Positions 44,552-54,795 are shown, numbered from the stretch's first letter. The stretch is 64,000 bases of DNA from Paracrocinitomix mangrovi (GCF_019740355.2 NZ_CP091819.1:682001-746000); one strand, 5' to 3'. Notes: generated by a model not told the origin, from the letters alone. Program-made: numbers and translations.

Positions 44552-46204
44552 TTATCTTAGAATTTTACGTACAAACGCAACCGTGAAATAAGACATTAAA
44601 AACACACCTACCCAACCTTCAACGGCAGAAACTAATCTGTTCCAGCTAGTTGGGTAATAGTCTCCATATCCAATGGTAAAAAAGGTAATTGAACTATGAT
44701 ATAAGGATTTATCAAACACATCCAAACCATCCTTTGCATCAACTGTATTGATTATTTCTCCGATTCCTAGAAAGTGATTCATCACATAAATACCTGCAAA
44801 ACCGACTATGGCCACAACCATACTTACGAATACTCTATTTGGACTAGTGGCAAACAATCCCATTCTATCAAAGATCAACGACTTGGCGAAATACAATGCA
44901 GCAACCAATGGCTTAACCTTGTATTTTTCCATGGATTTTTGACGATTGTCTTTTAACTGAAATCTTTTAAAATATACATAAGCCCAATCTTCATCTGTGT
45001 ATTGGCCATTCTTGGTAAAATTGTCTTTGATTATATTGAATTGTTCAGCTGTATCAGCATCACTTGCATTTTGATTCAATATTAAATCTCTTACATTATT
45101 CTTGTTCCAATCAATGATGATCTTACCCAGGTTTCTGGCACCCGTCAAGCAAAGTTTATCAAGGGATTCGGCTTTTTGAAAACTTAAATCTGTAATCGAA
45201 TGTAAATAGGTTTGTGACAGGTCAATTTCCTCAGCTTTTTTAACCCTCAAATCTACAGTTGAATGAATATCTGAGTTAGAAATACTAAGCTTTCCTGCTG
45301 TGCAAGACTCAAATGAAATATTTCTACATCCAAAGCTTGTATCGTCAAAATTGGCTTCATCAGGACCAAAATTCATCCTTCTAAAGCTTAAATCTCCTCC
45401 TTCAAACTTACTTAATCTAAAAGTGAGCTTTCCTGAGCTAATTTCAGACTCTTCAAAGGATATGTGACCACTTCCAAATAAAGATCTTCTAAAATCTAAT
45501 TTTCCTGCTCCGAAAATCACTCTTCTAAAATCCAAAACCGGACCGTTGAATTTTATCTTCTCAAATGTCTTACTTCCATCACCAAATTCAGCAAAGTGAA
45601 ACTTAACCTTACATCTGTTAAAGTTAACACGCTTAAAATTTACTGTTTCTGCCTTAATAGAAGCATTTATAAAGGATACCAATTCTCCGTTGAAATTTGA
45701 ATTTTCAAAATTGATTTTATCACATTTAAATTCAGCATACTGAAAAATTGATTGATGCGAGTGAAATGAACAATCTGAAAAATCAACATCCGCCGTTTCA
45801 AATATGGTATGGGTAAAATTCAAAGAACCGTGAGAAAACACTGCATGATCAAAGGAAACGTCTTTATCAAATTTGGAATAAGAGAAATCTGTATATGCAT
45901 CACAATCAAAAAAGGCATAAGGCGCATTCCAACCATGAATTGTGATAATTTCTTTGGGATCTAACTTCCTTTTTCTCCTATATTCTGCAAGTGAAAAATC
46001 TTTGACATAGCAATTATTTAAATCTATTGAATGTCCGCCATCTATATCATTGTAGATGGTTTCAACATCCACATATGCCAAATAACGTTCGGTGATTTTT
46101 TTCTGAGCATAAAACTCAACAACACGAACACTACGGTTGTACTTTTTTCCGTCTAATTCAATAGATTCATCAAGAATCTCTATCTCATAAAATATTTCCC
46201 CCAT
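44552..46204 (-). CDS. Potassium channel fused to a 12-residue-repeat solenoid
   Basis: A 550-residue membrane protein. Residues 1-110 are a beta-rich cap. Residues 124-291 are 14 consecutive 12-residue units of the form xxxxxxFxxxxF (for example GAGKLDFRRSLF), with partial units on both sides, probably a cytoplasmic beta-solenoid. A helical linker (370-430) leads to a two-helix pore domain: MVVAIVGFAGIYVM, the selectivity filter TIGYGD at 510-515, and a final helix WVGVFLMSYFTVAF. Similar fusions are usually called pentapeptide-repeat ion channels, but the period here is 12. Ion selectivity for K+ is inferred from the filter. Confidence 0.87.
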   Translation of the reverse strand: MGEIFYEIEILDESIELDGKKYNRSVRVVEFYAQKKITERYLAYVDVETIYNDIDGGHSIDLNNCYVKDFSLAEYRRKRKLDPKEIITIHGWNAPYAFFDCDAYTDFSYSKFDKDVSFDHAVFSHGSLNFTHTIFETADVDFSDCSFHSHQSIFQYAEFKCDKINFENSNFNGELVSFINASIKAETVNFKRVNFNRCKVKFHFAEFGDGSKTFEKIKFNGPVLDFRRVIFGAGKLDFRRSLFGSGHISFEESEISSGKLTFRLSKFEGGDLSFRRMNFGPDEANFDDTSFGCRNISFESCTAGKLSISNSDIHSTVDLRVKKAEEIDLSQTYLHSITDLSFQKAESLDKLCLTGARNLGKIIIDWNKNNVRDLILNQNASDADTAEQFNIIKDNFTKNGQYTDEDWAYVYFKRFQLKDNRQKSMEKYKVKPLVAALYFAKSLIFDRMGLFATSPNRVFVSMVVAIVGFAGIYVMNHFLGIGEIINTVDAKDGLDVFDKSLYHSSITFFTIGYGDYYPTSWNRLVSAVEGWVGVFLMSYFTVAFVRKILR

Positions 46205-46251
46205 TCGCAGAAATTATGCAAATAAATATAACCAAAATGTCCAAATGGAAC

Positions 46252-47325
46252 TTATATATGAACAGTTTGAGATTTAAGTAGGTGATCTAACATCACCAAA
46301 GCAGCCATAGATTCAACAATAGGAACGGCTCTTGGAACCACACAAGGATCGTGTCTTCCTTCAGCTTGCATTTCTACTTCATTGCCCAATTTATCTACTG
46401 TATTTTGCTTTTTAAATATTGTGGCAACAGGTTTAAAAGCTACATTAAAGTAGATGTCTTCCCCATTTGAAATCCCCCCTTGAATACCACCAGAAAAATT
46501 GGTTTTAGTTTTGATTTTATTCTCTACCACTTCAAATTCATCATTGTGTTCAGATCCTTTCATCAAAACACTTCCAAAACCACTTCCTAACTCAAATCCT
46601 TTTACCGCATTAATACTGAACATTGCCTTTGCTAAATCTGCATTTAATTTGTCAAAAACCGGAGCTCCTAAACCTACTGGGGTTCCTGTAATTCTGCACT
46701 TAACAACTCCTCCTACTGAATCACCTTGTTTTTTGATAGATTTCACAAATTCTATCATTTCATCTGCAAGTTCAGCACTTGGACAACGAACAATATTATC
46801 GTCAATTCTATTAAGGTCAATATCATGATAGTCATCAGTCAACTGGAGATGAGCAATTTGATTAACAAAAGCTTGAATTTTAATCCCTTTATTAGCTAAA
46901 ATTTGTTGAGCAATTGCTCCAGCCACTACTCTGCATGCTGTTTCTCTAGCACTACTTCTTCCTCCACCTCTATAATCTCTAATCCCGTATTTTTCTTGAT
47001 ATGTAAAATCTGCATGAGAAGGACGGAATTGATCTTTTATACTTCCGTAATCTTTAGATTTTTGATCCTTGTTTGGAATTATAAAACCAATTGGAGTGCC
47101 CAATGTTTTTCCTTCAAATAAACCGGATAAAAAATCAACGGTATCCTCTTCTTTTCGTTGCGTTGAAATTGAAGATTGGCCGGGTTTTCTTCTGTCTAAT
47201 TGTTTTTGAACTTCTGCTATGTCAATTTTAATATTGGCAGGACATCCATCAATGATTCCTCCAATAGCTTTTCCATGCGATTCTCCAAAAGTGGTAAGTC
47301 TAAATATGTCTCCAAAACTATTCAT
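46252..47325 (-). CDS. aroC: Chorismate synthase
   Basis: Forms chorismate from 5-enolpyruvylshikimate-3-phosphate using reduced FMN, the last shared step of aromatic amino acid synthesis. The 357-residue protein carries the family motifs [16 protein letters not shown] at the N-terminus, [23 protein letters not shown] in the middle (quoted in part) and [15 protein letters not shown] near the C-terminus. ATG 47325 is used; an upstream TTG adds only one residue. It overlaps the end of the lipoprotein gene before it by eight bases. No other aro genes are in the window. Confidence 0.97.
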   Translation of the reverse strand: MNSFGDIFRLTTFGESHGKAIGGIIDGCPANIKIDIAEVQKQLDRRKPGQSSISTQRKEEDTVDFLSGLFEGKTLGTPIGFIIPNKDQKSKDYGSIKDQFRPSHADFTYQEKYGIRDYRGGGRSSARETACRVVAGAIAQQILANKGIKIQAFVNQIAHLQLTDDYHDIDLNRIDDNIVRCPSAELADEMIEFVKSIKKQGDSVGGVVKCRITGTPVGLGAPVFDKLNADLAKAMFSINAVKGFELGSGFGSVLMKGSEHNDEFEVVENKIKTKTNFSGGIQGGISNGEDIYFNVAFKPVATIFKKQNTVDKLGNEVEMQAEGRHDPCVVPRAVPIVESMAALVMLDHLLKSQTVHI

Positions 47326-48322
47326 CAAATGTTTTTCTTTCTTCAGTATAAGATAATTTATCCCATTTAAATGATCCGTCTTCTTGTACCGATATTTGAA
47401 ATTCTGAGTCTGTTACCAATCTCTCTGTTTCTCCACTTGCACATCCACTTACATCACAATCAGAATTGTTTTTTCTGGTAAAAACCAAGTCCTTTGATAA
47501 TTCTGACATACTACAAGTTTCAACACAATCGTCACATCCATCTACGTAATGAAATGTACCCTCCGCTTCTATAAAGTCTAAGTTTTCTCCGTAATGATCT
47601 ACAGTTGAAAACACAATTCCATCAAACAGGCCTCTTTCATCCATGTTGCCAATTTTTACTTCTATTGCCAATAAAATAAAGTTCTTTTTTCTAACTATTC
47701 CAACATAACGAACTTCACTATTCTCAAACCACCAGTTGTCATCTTGAGCAAACTCCATGTATCTTTCCGGTAGAAACAATTGTGCATGGTAAGGGAGTAA
47801 ATTTCCTTTTTGTTTATCCTTGTCAAAGTAATTGGGAATATTTGTCATTGCTGACTCCAATTTTTTCATTGATGAAACCCTAATGTCATCTAACAAATTC
47901 ATTACCAGTTTTAGTTCTTCTCCTCCACTATTCTTCTTCCAAACACCTTCATACCTTCCTTCTTCTACTTCTGTCGCAAGAAACATCTCAGGATCATCAT
48001 CACCGGATTCAATTAATTCTAACTCTCCGTCTTTAATTGTTCCTTTCAAATCTATTTTTTCTCCAACTGTATGATAATAATATGATGCATAAGATTCTCC
48101 AGTTCCATCTGTATTTATACGCATATTAAAGTCATACTGACCATCTATTCTTCCAGTATAGTCATAACTTTCTACTAATGCTATAGGTTCATTGACAACG
48201 TCTTCAACATCCTGATTAAGTTCCTGATTTAAACTATCAACTGAATCTCCGTCATCTTTGCTATCTCCACATGAAATAGTCAACAACAGTGATGTTATTA
48301 GGAAGATATTTTTATTTGTCAT
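47318..48322 (-). CDS. Lipoprotein of unknown function
   Basis: A 334-residue protein with a lipoprotein-type leader ([16 protein letters not shown]) and an acidic Asp/Glu-rich stretch right after the cysteine. The body is beta-rich with a CDDC pair and a CDVSGC pair of cysteines (about residues 270-305). No family is recognised. The ATG at 48322 is preferred, since the hydrophobic leader starts there. Its 3' end overlaps aroC, so the two are cotranscribed, though a functional link is not evident. Confidence 0.7.
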   Translation of the reverse strand: MTNKNIFLITSLLLTISCGDSKDDGDSVDSLNQELNQDVEDVVNEPIALVESYDYTGRIDGQYDFNMRINTDGTGESYASYYYHTVGEKIDLKGTIKDGELELIESGDDDPEMFLATEVEEGRYEGVWKKNSGGEELKLVMNLLDDIRVSSMKKLESAMTNIPNYFDKDKQKGNLLPYHAQLFLPERYMEFAQDDNWWFENSEVRYVGIVRKKNFILLAIEVKIGNMDERGLFDGIVFSTVDHYGENLDFIEAEGTFHYVDGCDDCVETCSMSELSKDLVFTRKNNSDCDVSGCASGETERLVTDSEFQISVQEDGSFKWDKLSYTEERKTFDE

Positions 48323-48443
48323 GATCATACTCAACAATTGATCAGGAAATATACTAATTATGAGTAGTATAATGTTCTACAACAAAATTTAGCCAGAATT
48401 AGCTGGATAATTTTTGAATATAAAAAAGATTGCTTCTAAAAGA

Positions 48444-49859
48444 TTAAGCTCCAATCGTCAGCTTGCAAGCTTCTAAAATAACTCTCACCTCTTCCAATGT
48501 TGGAGCTTCGGCATAAGTTCGTAAAACAGGCTCAGTCCCTGACGGTCTAATCATTAACCAACGATTTTCGTCAAAGTGATATTTAAATCCATCCAAATCA
48601 TCAACACTTTTCACCTTGTATTTGCCAAACATGTGAAAGGTATCGCTTTTACATTTTTCAATGATGCTCACTTTTAAGGATTCATTAATATGCAGGTCGT
48701 TTCTCTCAAAAGCAAATGGTCCAACTATTTCATATACCTCTTGAATCAATTCGTCCAATGATTTACCTGTTTTTGCCATGAACTCCCAAATAGTAAGTCC
48801 CATCCAAATTCCATCTCTTTCTGGAATGAAAGTTTTTAATGCTATCCCACCTGATTCTTCTCCTCCAAGTAAAACATCTTCTGACGGATCAGCCATAAAT
48901 CCGGCTATGTATTTAAATCCAATTTTCACTTCCTCATGTTCTAATCCATAATGCTCACACATCTGTTTTATTCTAGGTGTAGAACTAAATCCGGTAACAA
49001 CTTTACCTGATAATCCTTTATATTTTACCAAATAGTGAATTGTCAATAAAATGATGTGATGTGAATCTACAAACTCTCCTCTTGAATTATACAATCCAAT
49101 TCTATCTGCATCACCATCAGTAGCCAAACCACAACTTAATCCATGGTTTTGCTTCATTAACATTGAAAACTCTTGAAGATTCTTATCTATCGGTTCAGGA
49201 GCTTGCCCCATAAATCCTGGATTGTGCTCGCAGTGTAAAAATGCAATATCCGGCAGCAAACGTTTCATTACATTTTGACCCGCTCCGTACATAGCATCAT
49301 ACGCCCATCCGAAATCTGCATTAGCAATTAAATCTAAATCAAATGTACTTTTTACTTTATCAATATACATTTGCTCTAAATCAACTATCTCATATAACTT
49401 ATTTGCTTTTGCTTCTGATAGAGAGATACTGTCAACATCATACGAATTAGTATCCGGAATTAATTGTTCTATCTCATCTACTTGATCAGGTAAAAGTGGT
49501 CCCCCAAAATCACCTTTTAATTTATATCCATTGTAAGTTGGTGGATTATGACTTGCTGTAATAACAACCCCCAATGAAGCTTTAAATTCTCTCGTAGCAT
49601 AAGAGATCATTGGTGTTGAAACAAAACCTTTGTCTGTTGTAATAACTTTTATACCATTTGCAGTTAAAACTTTACAAACTGCGTCAACAAACATAGGTCC
49701 TCCAAATCTACAATCATGTCCCACAACAACAGAAGGTTTATCAAAATTTGATTTTAACCATTGACTAACCGCAATTGTTACCCTGCATACATTATCAACT
49801 GTATACTCCTTAGCTATTATAGCTCTCCAACCGTCAGTTCCGAATTTAATTTTAGTCAT
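48444..49859 (-). CDS. Alpha-D-phosphohexomutase (phosphoglucomutase/phosphomannomutase)
   Basis: Interconverts hexose-1- and hexose-6-phosphates. The 471-residue enzyme has the four expected sites: FGTDGWRAI near the N-terminus, the phosphoserine loop TASHNPPTYNGYK, the metal loop DGDADRIG, and the C-terminal phosphate-binding RPSGTEPVLRTYAEA. Sugar preference is typically loose in this group and cannot be fixed here. The start at MTKIKFGTDGWR (ATG 49859) is chosen; in-frame sequence before it has no conserved content. It stands as a single gene. Confidence 0.93.
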   Translation of the reverse strand: MTKIKFGTDGWRAIIAKEYTVDNVCRVTIAVSQWLKSNFDKPSVVVGHDCRFGGPMFVDAVCKVLTANGIKVITTDKGFVSTPMISYATREFKASLGVVITASHNPPTYNGYKLKGDFGGPLLPDQVDEIEQLIPDTNSYDVDSISLSEAKANKLYEIVDLEQMYIDKVKSTFDLDLIANADFGWAYDAMYGAGQNVMKRLLPDIAFLHCEHNPGFMGQAPEPIDKNLQEFSMLMKQNHGLSCGLATDGDADRIGLYNSRGEFVDSHHIILLTIHYLVKYKGLSGKVVTGFSSTPRIKQMCEHYGLEHEEVKIGFKYIAGFMADPSEDVLLGGEESGGIALKTFIPERDGIWMGLTIWEFMAKTGKSLDELIQEVYEIVGPFAFERNDLHINESLKVSIIEKCKSDTFHMFGKYKVKSVDDLDGFKYHFDENRWLMIRPSGTEPVLRTYAEAPTLEEVRVILEACKLTIGA

Positions 49860-49947
49860 CTGTTGTTTATTAAATTTTATGCGAATGTACACAATTTAAA
49901 AGGAGCTTATGTACTTGCTTTATGTATAAATTGTTAAGAAAAAAGAG

Positions 49948-51006
49948 TTAATATTTCACATACAAGCTCACCAAAAACTGCATTGTATCAACTCCATCTG
50001 CATAATCTGTCAATGAAGGAACTTGTGCATGTCCAAACGGAATATAATTCTTCCCAACTATTAATTGAATTTGATCTTTTTGCTGATCTACAAAGCGTTC
50101 AAAATCTTCGGGCTTTTTATACCTCACATAATGGAGCACAGCTAAAGGAGAATGCAATGAATCGTCCTCTTTCAGTAAAATAAAACCATTGTCCAACAAG
50201 TTTTCTTTGTTCAATAGCATTACAGCTTTATTGTAATCATAATTGTTTGCGTATTTGTTGTGATGTATGATTTCATTAAAATCGTAAATAGCTTCAAAAA
50301 ACCTGTCTAATTCAAAGTTTTCCGGAATCCATAGTTGACTTACATTACGACAACCTAAACCGTAATAATGAAATATATCCTCACCCAATAGCTTTAATTC
50401 TTCCTTGGTTTCAGTTCCATCAATAAAGGCTATTGAACTTCTATTTTTTCTGATGATGTTTGGATATTTCCCGAAATACGATTCAAAATATCTTGAAGAA
50501 TTGTCAGATCCTGTTGCTATTACAGCATCAAACCCTTGTAGCGGAGAATTTGCAATTTCTACCCAGTCTTTCATGTTTTCATCAAACAGCATCATGGTTT
50601 TTATTAATGCAGGTAATAGATGTTGATCTTCTGATGATAACTTTATACTTGCCTTATGACCGGCCAAAAACACTGAAATAAAATCATGAAATCCAACCAA
50701 AGGAATATTACCGGCCATTATTATAGCCACCTTTTTCCCACTGTCATCCTGCACATTGTATTCAGCCAACCAATTATTCAATGATTCTTCATTTAACCAA
50801 CCGGCAATAGCTTTAAAACTACTTCGCACCTGTTCTTCTTTAAACCAACCATTGTAAATATGAACCCTTTGAATTAGTTCATTTAGTTGATCATACTCCT
50901 CTTGATTGATTCCAATTGAATAGCCTGGCCATGATTCACTGTCACCTAAATGATTCATGATTACACCAAGACGATTTAAAATATTCTTTTTTTCTGCAAG
51001 TTTCAT
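49948..51006 (-). CDS. LuxC-type acyl-CoA reductase
   Basis: A 352-residue aldehyde-dehydrogenase-like protein of the LuxC group, which reduces acyl-CoA or acyl-ACP to aldehyde. Seen are VAIIMAGNIPLVGFHDFISVF, typical of the group (first part quoted), the nucleotide-binding ATGSDNSSRYF and the catalytic cysteine in YYGLGCRNVSQLW. It is transcribed divergently from a 4Fe-4S ferredoxin gene, a pairing common in this phylum, so reduction may depend on that ferredoxin or serve wax-ester or lipid metabolism. The start at ATG 51006 is chosen, since longer frames overlap the divergent gene's start. Confidence 0.88.
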   Translation of the reverse strand: MKLAEKKNILNRLGVIMNHLGDSESWPGYSIGINQEEYDQLNELIQRVHIYNGWFKEEQVRSSFKAIAGWLNEESLNNWLAEYNVQDDSGKKVAIIMAGNIPLVGFHDFISVFLAGHKASIKLSSEDQHLLPALIKTMMLFDENMKDWVEIANSPLQGFDAVIATGSDNSSRYFESYFGKYPNIIRKNRSSIAFIDGTETKEELKLLGEDIFHYYGLGCRNVSQLWIPENFELDRFFEAIYDFNEIIHHNKYANNYDYNKAVMLLNKENLLDNGFILLKEDDSLHSPLAVLHYVRYKKPEDFERFVDQQKDQIQLIVGKNYIPFGHAQVPSLTDYADGVDTMQFLVSLYVKY

Positions 51007-51018
51007 CCAAAGACCCTT

Positions 51019-51034
51019 TATATTTGCAAAATTA
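51019..51034. promoter_or_regulatory. Abutting divergent promoter -7 boxes
   Basis: TATATTTG (51019-51026, + strand) is directly followed by CAAAATTA (51027-51034), which reads TAATTTTG on the - strand. Both match TAnnTTTG. They would drive the ferredoxin and the acyl-CoA reductase respectively, with leaders of about 15-22 bases. The -33 boxes are weak. Confidence 0.45.
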
Positions 51035-51053
51035 AAATGAAAATTCAGAACTG

Positions 51054-51407
51054 ATGGCAATAATTATTACAGACGAATGTATCAATTGTGGAGCTTGTGA
51101 ACCGGAATGTCCTAATAACGCTATTTATGAGGGTGGAGCTGAATGGAGATATGCTGACGGAACTTCTTTAACTGGTATGGTTAATTTACCTAATAGAGAT
51201 GCTCAGGTAGATGCTGATCTAGACCAGGAGCCAGTTGATATGGATGTTTATTTCATTGTTCCTGATAAATGTACTGAATGTAAAGGATTTCATGATGAAC
51301 CACAATGTGCTGCAGTTTGTCCTGTAGATTGTTGTGTTGATGATCCGGATATTAGAGAATCAGATGAAGAACTTTTGGCTAAAAAAGACTTCATGCATCT
51401 TGATTAA
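51054..51407 (+). CDS. Ferredoxin with two 4Fe-4S clusters
   Basis: A 117-residue electron carrier. The N-terminal cluster motif is [16 protein letters not shown]; the second is CTECKG...[10 protein letters not shown], with a 40-residue insertion between them typical of 2[4Fe-4S] alpha-ferredoxins. A C-terminal helix ([14 protein letters not shown]) is also usual for that group. It is likely a redox partner in cytosolic reactions; the divergent acyl-CoA reductase is one candidate, by position only. Confidence 0.94.
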   Translation: MAIIITDECINCGACEPECPNNAIYEGGAEWRYADGTSLTGMVNLPNRDAQVDADLDQEPVDMDVYFIVPDKCTECKGFHDEPQCAAVCPVDCCVDDPDIRESDEELLAKKDFMHLD

Positions 51408-51490
51408 TAAATACCCTATTCAACTATGGATTCTTTGAAATCCGGTTATTTCAATTAATATTAAATATAAATTTTACGTACTTTAGAAGA

Positions 51491-52237
51491 ATGTCAGATC
51501 AAGATAGTCGTAAAAAAGTAGAAGTTTGTTTCTCACCCTATTTATTCCCATTATACAAAGACGAGTTCGATATTATCGTGGTTATAGATGTATTGAGGGC
51601 TACTTCAGCTATCTGTGCAGCTTTTCACAATGGTGTTGAGGAATTAATTCCAGTTTCTACTATTGAAGAAGCTAAAGAATATCAAGCAAAAGGATATAAA
51701 GTTGGAGCAGAACGTGGTGGATCTATTGTTGAAGGTTTTGATTTTGGAAACTCTCCTTTTTCTTACATGAAAGCGAATTTGAAAGGAGAAACCGTTGTTC
51801 TAAGCACAACTAATGGAACAAAATCAATCAATATTGCTAAAGAATCTGGTCAAGTTGTAATTGGTGCACTTTCAAATCTTGATGTACTAAAAGATTGGTT
51901 AGAACATCAGGATAAAAATATATTATGTCTATGTTCAGGTTGGCAAAATAAATTCAATCTGGAAGATACTATTTGTGCAGGAGCCATTTTGGACCATTTA
52001 TTAAGTACCGGAAAATTTAGAAGTGAAGAAGATTCTTCAATAGCGGCTAAATATTTGTTTTTAAGTGCTAAAGACAATATTCTAGGATATTTAAAAGCTT
52101 CTTCGCATAGAAGAAGATTGAAAAACCTGAATCTAAATAAGGATATTAAATATTGTCTTACCCCTAATAAAGCTCCTGTTATTCCTGTCTTAGAAGGAGA
52201 TCGATTAGTTACTGTTGAGTCTTTAATCACCAAATAA
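51491..52237 (+). CDS. ComB-like 2-phosphosulfolactate phosphatase family protein
   Basis: A 248-residue protein of the ComB phosphatase family, magnesium-dependent, named for the coenzyme M pathway step. Motifs are VVIDVLRATSAICAAF, GAERGG and TTNGTKSI, and CSGWQNKFNLEDTICAG. Bacteria outside methanogens rarely make coenzyme M, so the true substrate here is probably different. It is followed two bases later by a lipoprotein gene on the same strand. Confidence 0.87.
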   Translation: MSDQDSRKKVEVCFSPYLFPLYKDEFDIIVVIDVLRATSAICAAFHNGVEELIPVSTIEEAKEYQAKGYKVGAERGGSIVEGFDFGNSPFSYMKANLKGETVVLSTTNGTKSINIAKESGQVVIGALSNLDVLKDWLEHQDKNILCLCSGWQNKFNLEDTICAGAILDHLLSTGKFRSEEDSSIAAKYLFLSAKDNILGYLKASSHRRRLKNLNLNKDIKYCLTPNKAPVIPVLEGDRLVTVESLITK

Positions 52238-52238
52238 T

Positions 52239-53021
52239 ATGAAAAAGTTGTTTTGGATATTGCCATTAATGATGTTTGTTTTAACGGCATGCCCAAACAA
52301 TGAAAATGGTACTTCGTCCGGAGGAGATTTACCAGAAAACCCTGAAAAATTAATCATCAGATTAAATGAAGATGGAGGGATGAATCCCCTGTCTTATGGA
52401 ATCTATATTTGCAAAGACAGCGCTTATTGGCAAATGTGGAGAAGTGGAAACCAAACTAAATTAAACTGGACACCTACAGAAAATGAGATTGCAGATTTAT
52501 ATCAGGTGTTAAAAGAAAACAACGTCAATAAGATTAAATCTAAATCTGAAGGAGAAGTTTATGACCGTGGAGGAACGAGTATAGATGTTGATATTAACAG
52601 CCAATCTTACGACTTAAACAATTCAGGAAACGCTTTTATTGATGAAAAATGGCGCAGTAACTTTAACAGTATTTCTTCAGCAATTTGGTCCTATGCCTCT
52701 CAAAAAGTAGATGAACAAAAAATTGAGGTTCCTATTCATTTTGGTGATTCGCTAAAAAGCGGAATTTACCCATTTGATTTTAGCGTTAACGACATTAGAT
52801 TGTTCTTTAACAATAAAACTGCTCCGGTAGACACTACTTTTAACTTCTATCCGGGTTTCAATGAAATTTATTCACAAACATTTTACCCTGATTCAGCATC
52901 AAGTTATGGAGGATTGGTTACCTATGAATGGAACAATGAAAGTCTAGAAATCACCCCAGAAGTTAAGGCAATTACCATAAGATTATCTCAAGATGGATTA
53001 GTTTATGAAATAGAGAATTAA
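52239..53021 (+). CDS. Lipoprotein, unknown
   Basis: A 260-residue lipoprotein with a canonical lipobox LTAC (MKKLFWILPLMMFVLTACPN). The mature body has mixed strands and no recognised domain. It starts two bases after the ComB-like gene, so it is probably cotranscribed, and it overlaps the stop of the converging small lipoprotein by four bases. Confidence 0.75.
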   Translation: MKKLFWILPLMMFVLTACPNNENGTSSGGDLPENPEKLIIRLNEDGGMNPLSYGIYICKDSAYWQMWRSGNQTKLNWTPTENEIADLYQVLKENNVNKIKSKSEGEVYDRGGTSIDVDINSQSYDLNNSGNAFIDEKWRSNFNSISSAIWSYASQKVDEQKIEVPIHFGDSLKSGIYPFDFSVNDIRLFFNNKTAPVDTTFNFYPGFNEIYSQTFYPDSASSYGGLVTYEWNNESLEITPEVKAITIRLSQDGLVYEIEN

Positions 53022-53335
53022 TATTCTCTTTCAGATAAGCATTTCAACTGCACAACTTCTCCCAATCCACAAATACTGGCACCAGCTGCTTCTTTGTATT
53101 TTACCCATACCAACTGCCCTGAATCCATATTAACATATCCATATTCGGATAAATTAGTCGCTTCTAACTTGGTTCCATCTTCAGTTTGAATAATGACACC
53201 ACAAGAATCACTTACATTAGAATAGTCTCTAATTACAGCCTTCTCTGAGTTATTTGGACATCCGTTGTTTTTATTACAAGAAGTGATACTGAAAAACGCC
53301 GCAATAACAGCACCAGCAATTACTAACTTTTTCAT
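53018..53335 (-). CDS. Small lipoprotein, unknown
   Basis: A 105-residue putative lipoprotein with leader LVIAGAVIAAFFSITSCNK. The mature part of about 85 residues has cysteines in GCPNNS, DSCG, SICG and LKCL, so two disulfides are possible. No family is recognised. It lies on the - strand, converging with the larger lipoprotein gene. Confidence 0.7.
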   Translation of the reverse strand: MKKLVIAGAVIAAFFSITSCNKNNGCPNNSEKAVIRDYSNVSDSCGVIIQTEDGTKLEATNLSEYGYVNMDSGQLVWVKYKEAAGASICGLGEVVQLKCLSEREY

Positions 53336-53379
53336 TTCAGATTATTTTGCTTTTATATATATACGTAAAGAATCGTCAA

Positions 53380-53742
53380 TTAGTTTCCAGAATACGACTC
53401 TATTCCATCTTCGGTAATCATATAAGTTTTCTGTACACCTGATTGTCTGGAAAATAAAACTTCAAAAGAAATTTTGTCATCAACCTTTAGTTTTAAAAGA
53501 GCATACTTCTCAAACTCCTTTGAATTAAGAGGTACGTTACAATGTGGACAAATGAAATCTACCAACTCTCCTGGAGTAAATTCAACCTCAGGTACGTGAG
53601 TATATTCGTAATTACCAACAGTGGCATCTAAACTGATTACACCCTTATCACCATTTTCTCTTTTCGTATTTAATACTACTAATTTTCCTTGGTTTAAGTT
53701 TGCGCTACAATATGGACAGTGAAAGTTAAAATCTTGAATCAT
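53380..53742 (-). CDS. Small zinc-ribbon-like protein
   Basis: A 120-residue soluble protein with two CxxC knuckles, CPYC near residue 9 and CPHC near residue 66, the pattern of a zinc ribbon. A beta-hairpin insert lies between them. Function unknown. It has no signal peptide. It ends 44 bases before the small lipoprotein start on the same strand. Confidence 0.72.
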   Translation of the reverse strand: MIQDFNFHCPYCSANLNQGKLVVLNTKRENGDKGVISLDATVGNYEYTHVPEVEFTPGELVDFICPHCNVPLNSKEFEKYALLKLKVDDKISFEVLFSRQSGVQKTYMITEDGIESYSGN

Positions 53743-53808
53743 GGTTTGAAGTTAAAAGGGATATTTATAAAAGGTACGAAAATTTGATTTTTTTTAAAAG
53801 CACTTTTG

Positions 53809-54795
53809 TCAAATTATTATTTCACTTGCTCTTACTTCACTTTGATACTTACCACCTGGATAATCATCATTGTAATCAAAATTAAGCCAAATAAACCCTT
53901 TACTGTCCTGAAAATAATGAATCGGTTTTCCTTTTGATTCTTCAGGAAAATAAATATCCTTTATTAAGTACACTATCCTTTCCATTTCCTCTTCACTTCC
54001 AAACTTCACTTCAGGATACAAATGGCCAATAACACTTCCGTCTTTTCGCTTTACCGTTGTTCTAACTAACCTAACTTCACCGCCAATTGCCTTTATGCAA
54101 GCTGCCATCATGATGGAATAATCATCACAATCTCCTTTAAACCTTCCGTCATATTTCAGCTGCCCAATTGTCTCACTTGCTTTAGCATAATAATCTTCAT
54201 TGGCAGGATCATAAACATAGTTCCAGTGTCCATTAATCTCTTTAAAAACACTAAAAAACTGAACCCATTTTCTATTCTTTGCAAAATATGCTTCGTCTTC
54301 AAAGTGCTTAATTGCAATACTTGCTGCATAATTTCTTACTTCAGGATTTGTATAATCAATCGCTTGTCTTAATTCCTTTTCTTTCCTGAATTCCCCGTCC
54401 TTTATTACAAACTGTTCTTCAAATGCGTCATCTGATAATTCGTACAAAAACACGTAGTAATCATCCTTTAAATCACCGAAAGTGTAAATATTAGAGAAGT
54501 TTGTTATCGTCATTACAACAAGTCCTAAAATGACTATTCCAATCACTACTAACCTAAATTTCTTAAGTAAATAATAGGTCAAAAAGAAAATCGATAAAAA
54601 CAGAATAATATAGTCTAACTTAATAGTGTTTTCACCAATCGAAAATTGCAATCTGGGTATATACTTATACAAAAAGATAAACAAAGGCATAGTCAAAACA
54701 GCTGACACTGCGCCTAAAATCAAAATACTGTAGCCAAAATTTCTATCTGTCCAGCTTTGATTTTCGTCTTGATCTTCTTTCTCTTTGGTTTCCAC
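53809..54795 (-). CDS. Membrane protein with transglutaminase-like domain
   Basis: A 328-residue protein with three or four transmembrane helices in residues 20-115 (for example LILGAVSAVLTMPLFIFLY and LDYIILFLSIFFLTYYLL). A soluble domain follows, with the transglutaminase-like core: the cysteine in GDCDDYSIMMAA, the His in GHLYPEV, and a late Asp/Asn in NFDYNDDYPGG. This is the papain-like Cys-His-Asp arrangement. It may act as a peptidase or transferase at the membrane; substrate unknown. Confidence 0.8.
   Translation of the reverse strand: METKEKEDQDENQSWTDRNFGYSILILGAVSAVLTMPLFIFLYKYIPRLQFSIGENTIKLDYIILFLSIFFLTYYLLKKFRLVVIGIVILGLVVMTITNFSNIYTFGDLKDDYYVFLYELSDDAFEEQFVIKDGEFRKEKELRQAIDYTNPEVRNYAASIAIKHFEDEAYFAKNRKWVQFFSVFKEINGHWNYVYDPANEDYYAKASETIGQLKYDGRFKGDCDDYSIMMAACIKAIGGEVRLVRTTVKRKDGSVIGHLYPEVKFGSEEEMERIVYLIKDIYFPEESKGKPIHYFQDSKGFIWLNFDYNDDYPGGKYQSEVRASEIII

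Noticed and set aside
49948-51407. Luciferase (lux) operon, given a LuxC-type reductase
   Set aside because: No luxD, luxE, luxA or luxB is present; the reductase/ferredoxin pair is ordinary in this phylum.
51491-52237. Coenzyme M biosynthesis, given the ComB-like gene
   Set aside because: No other coenzyme M genes are in view and the family is broad in bacteria.
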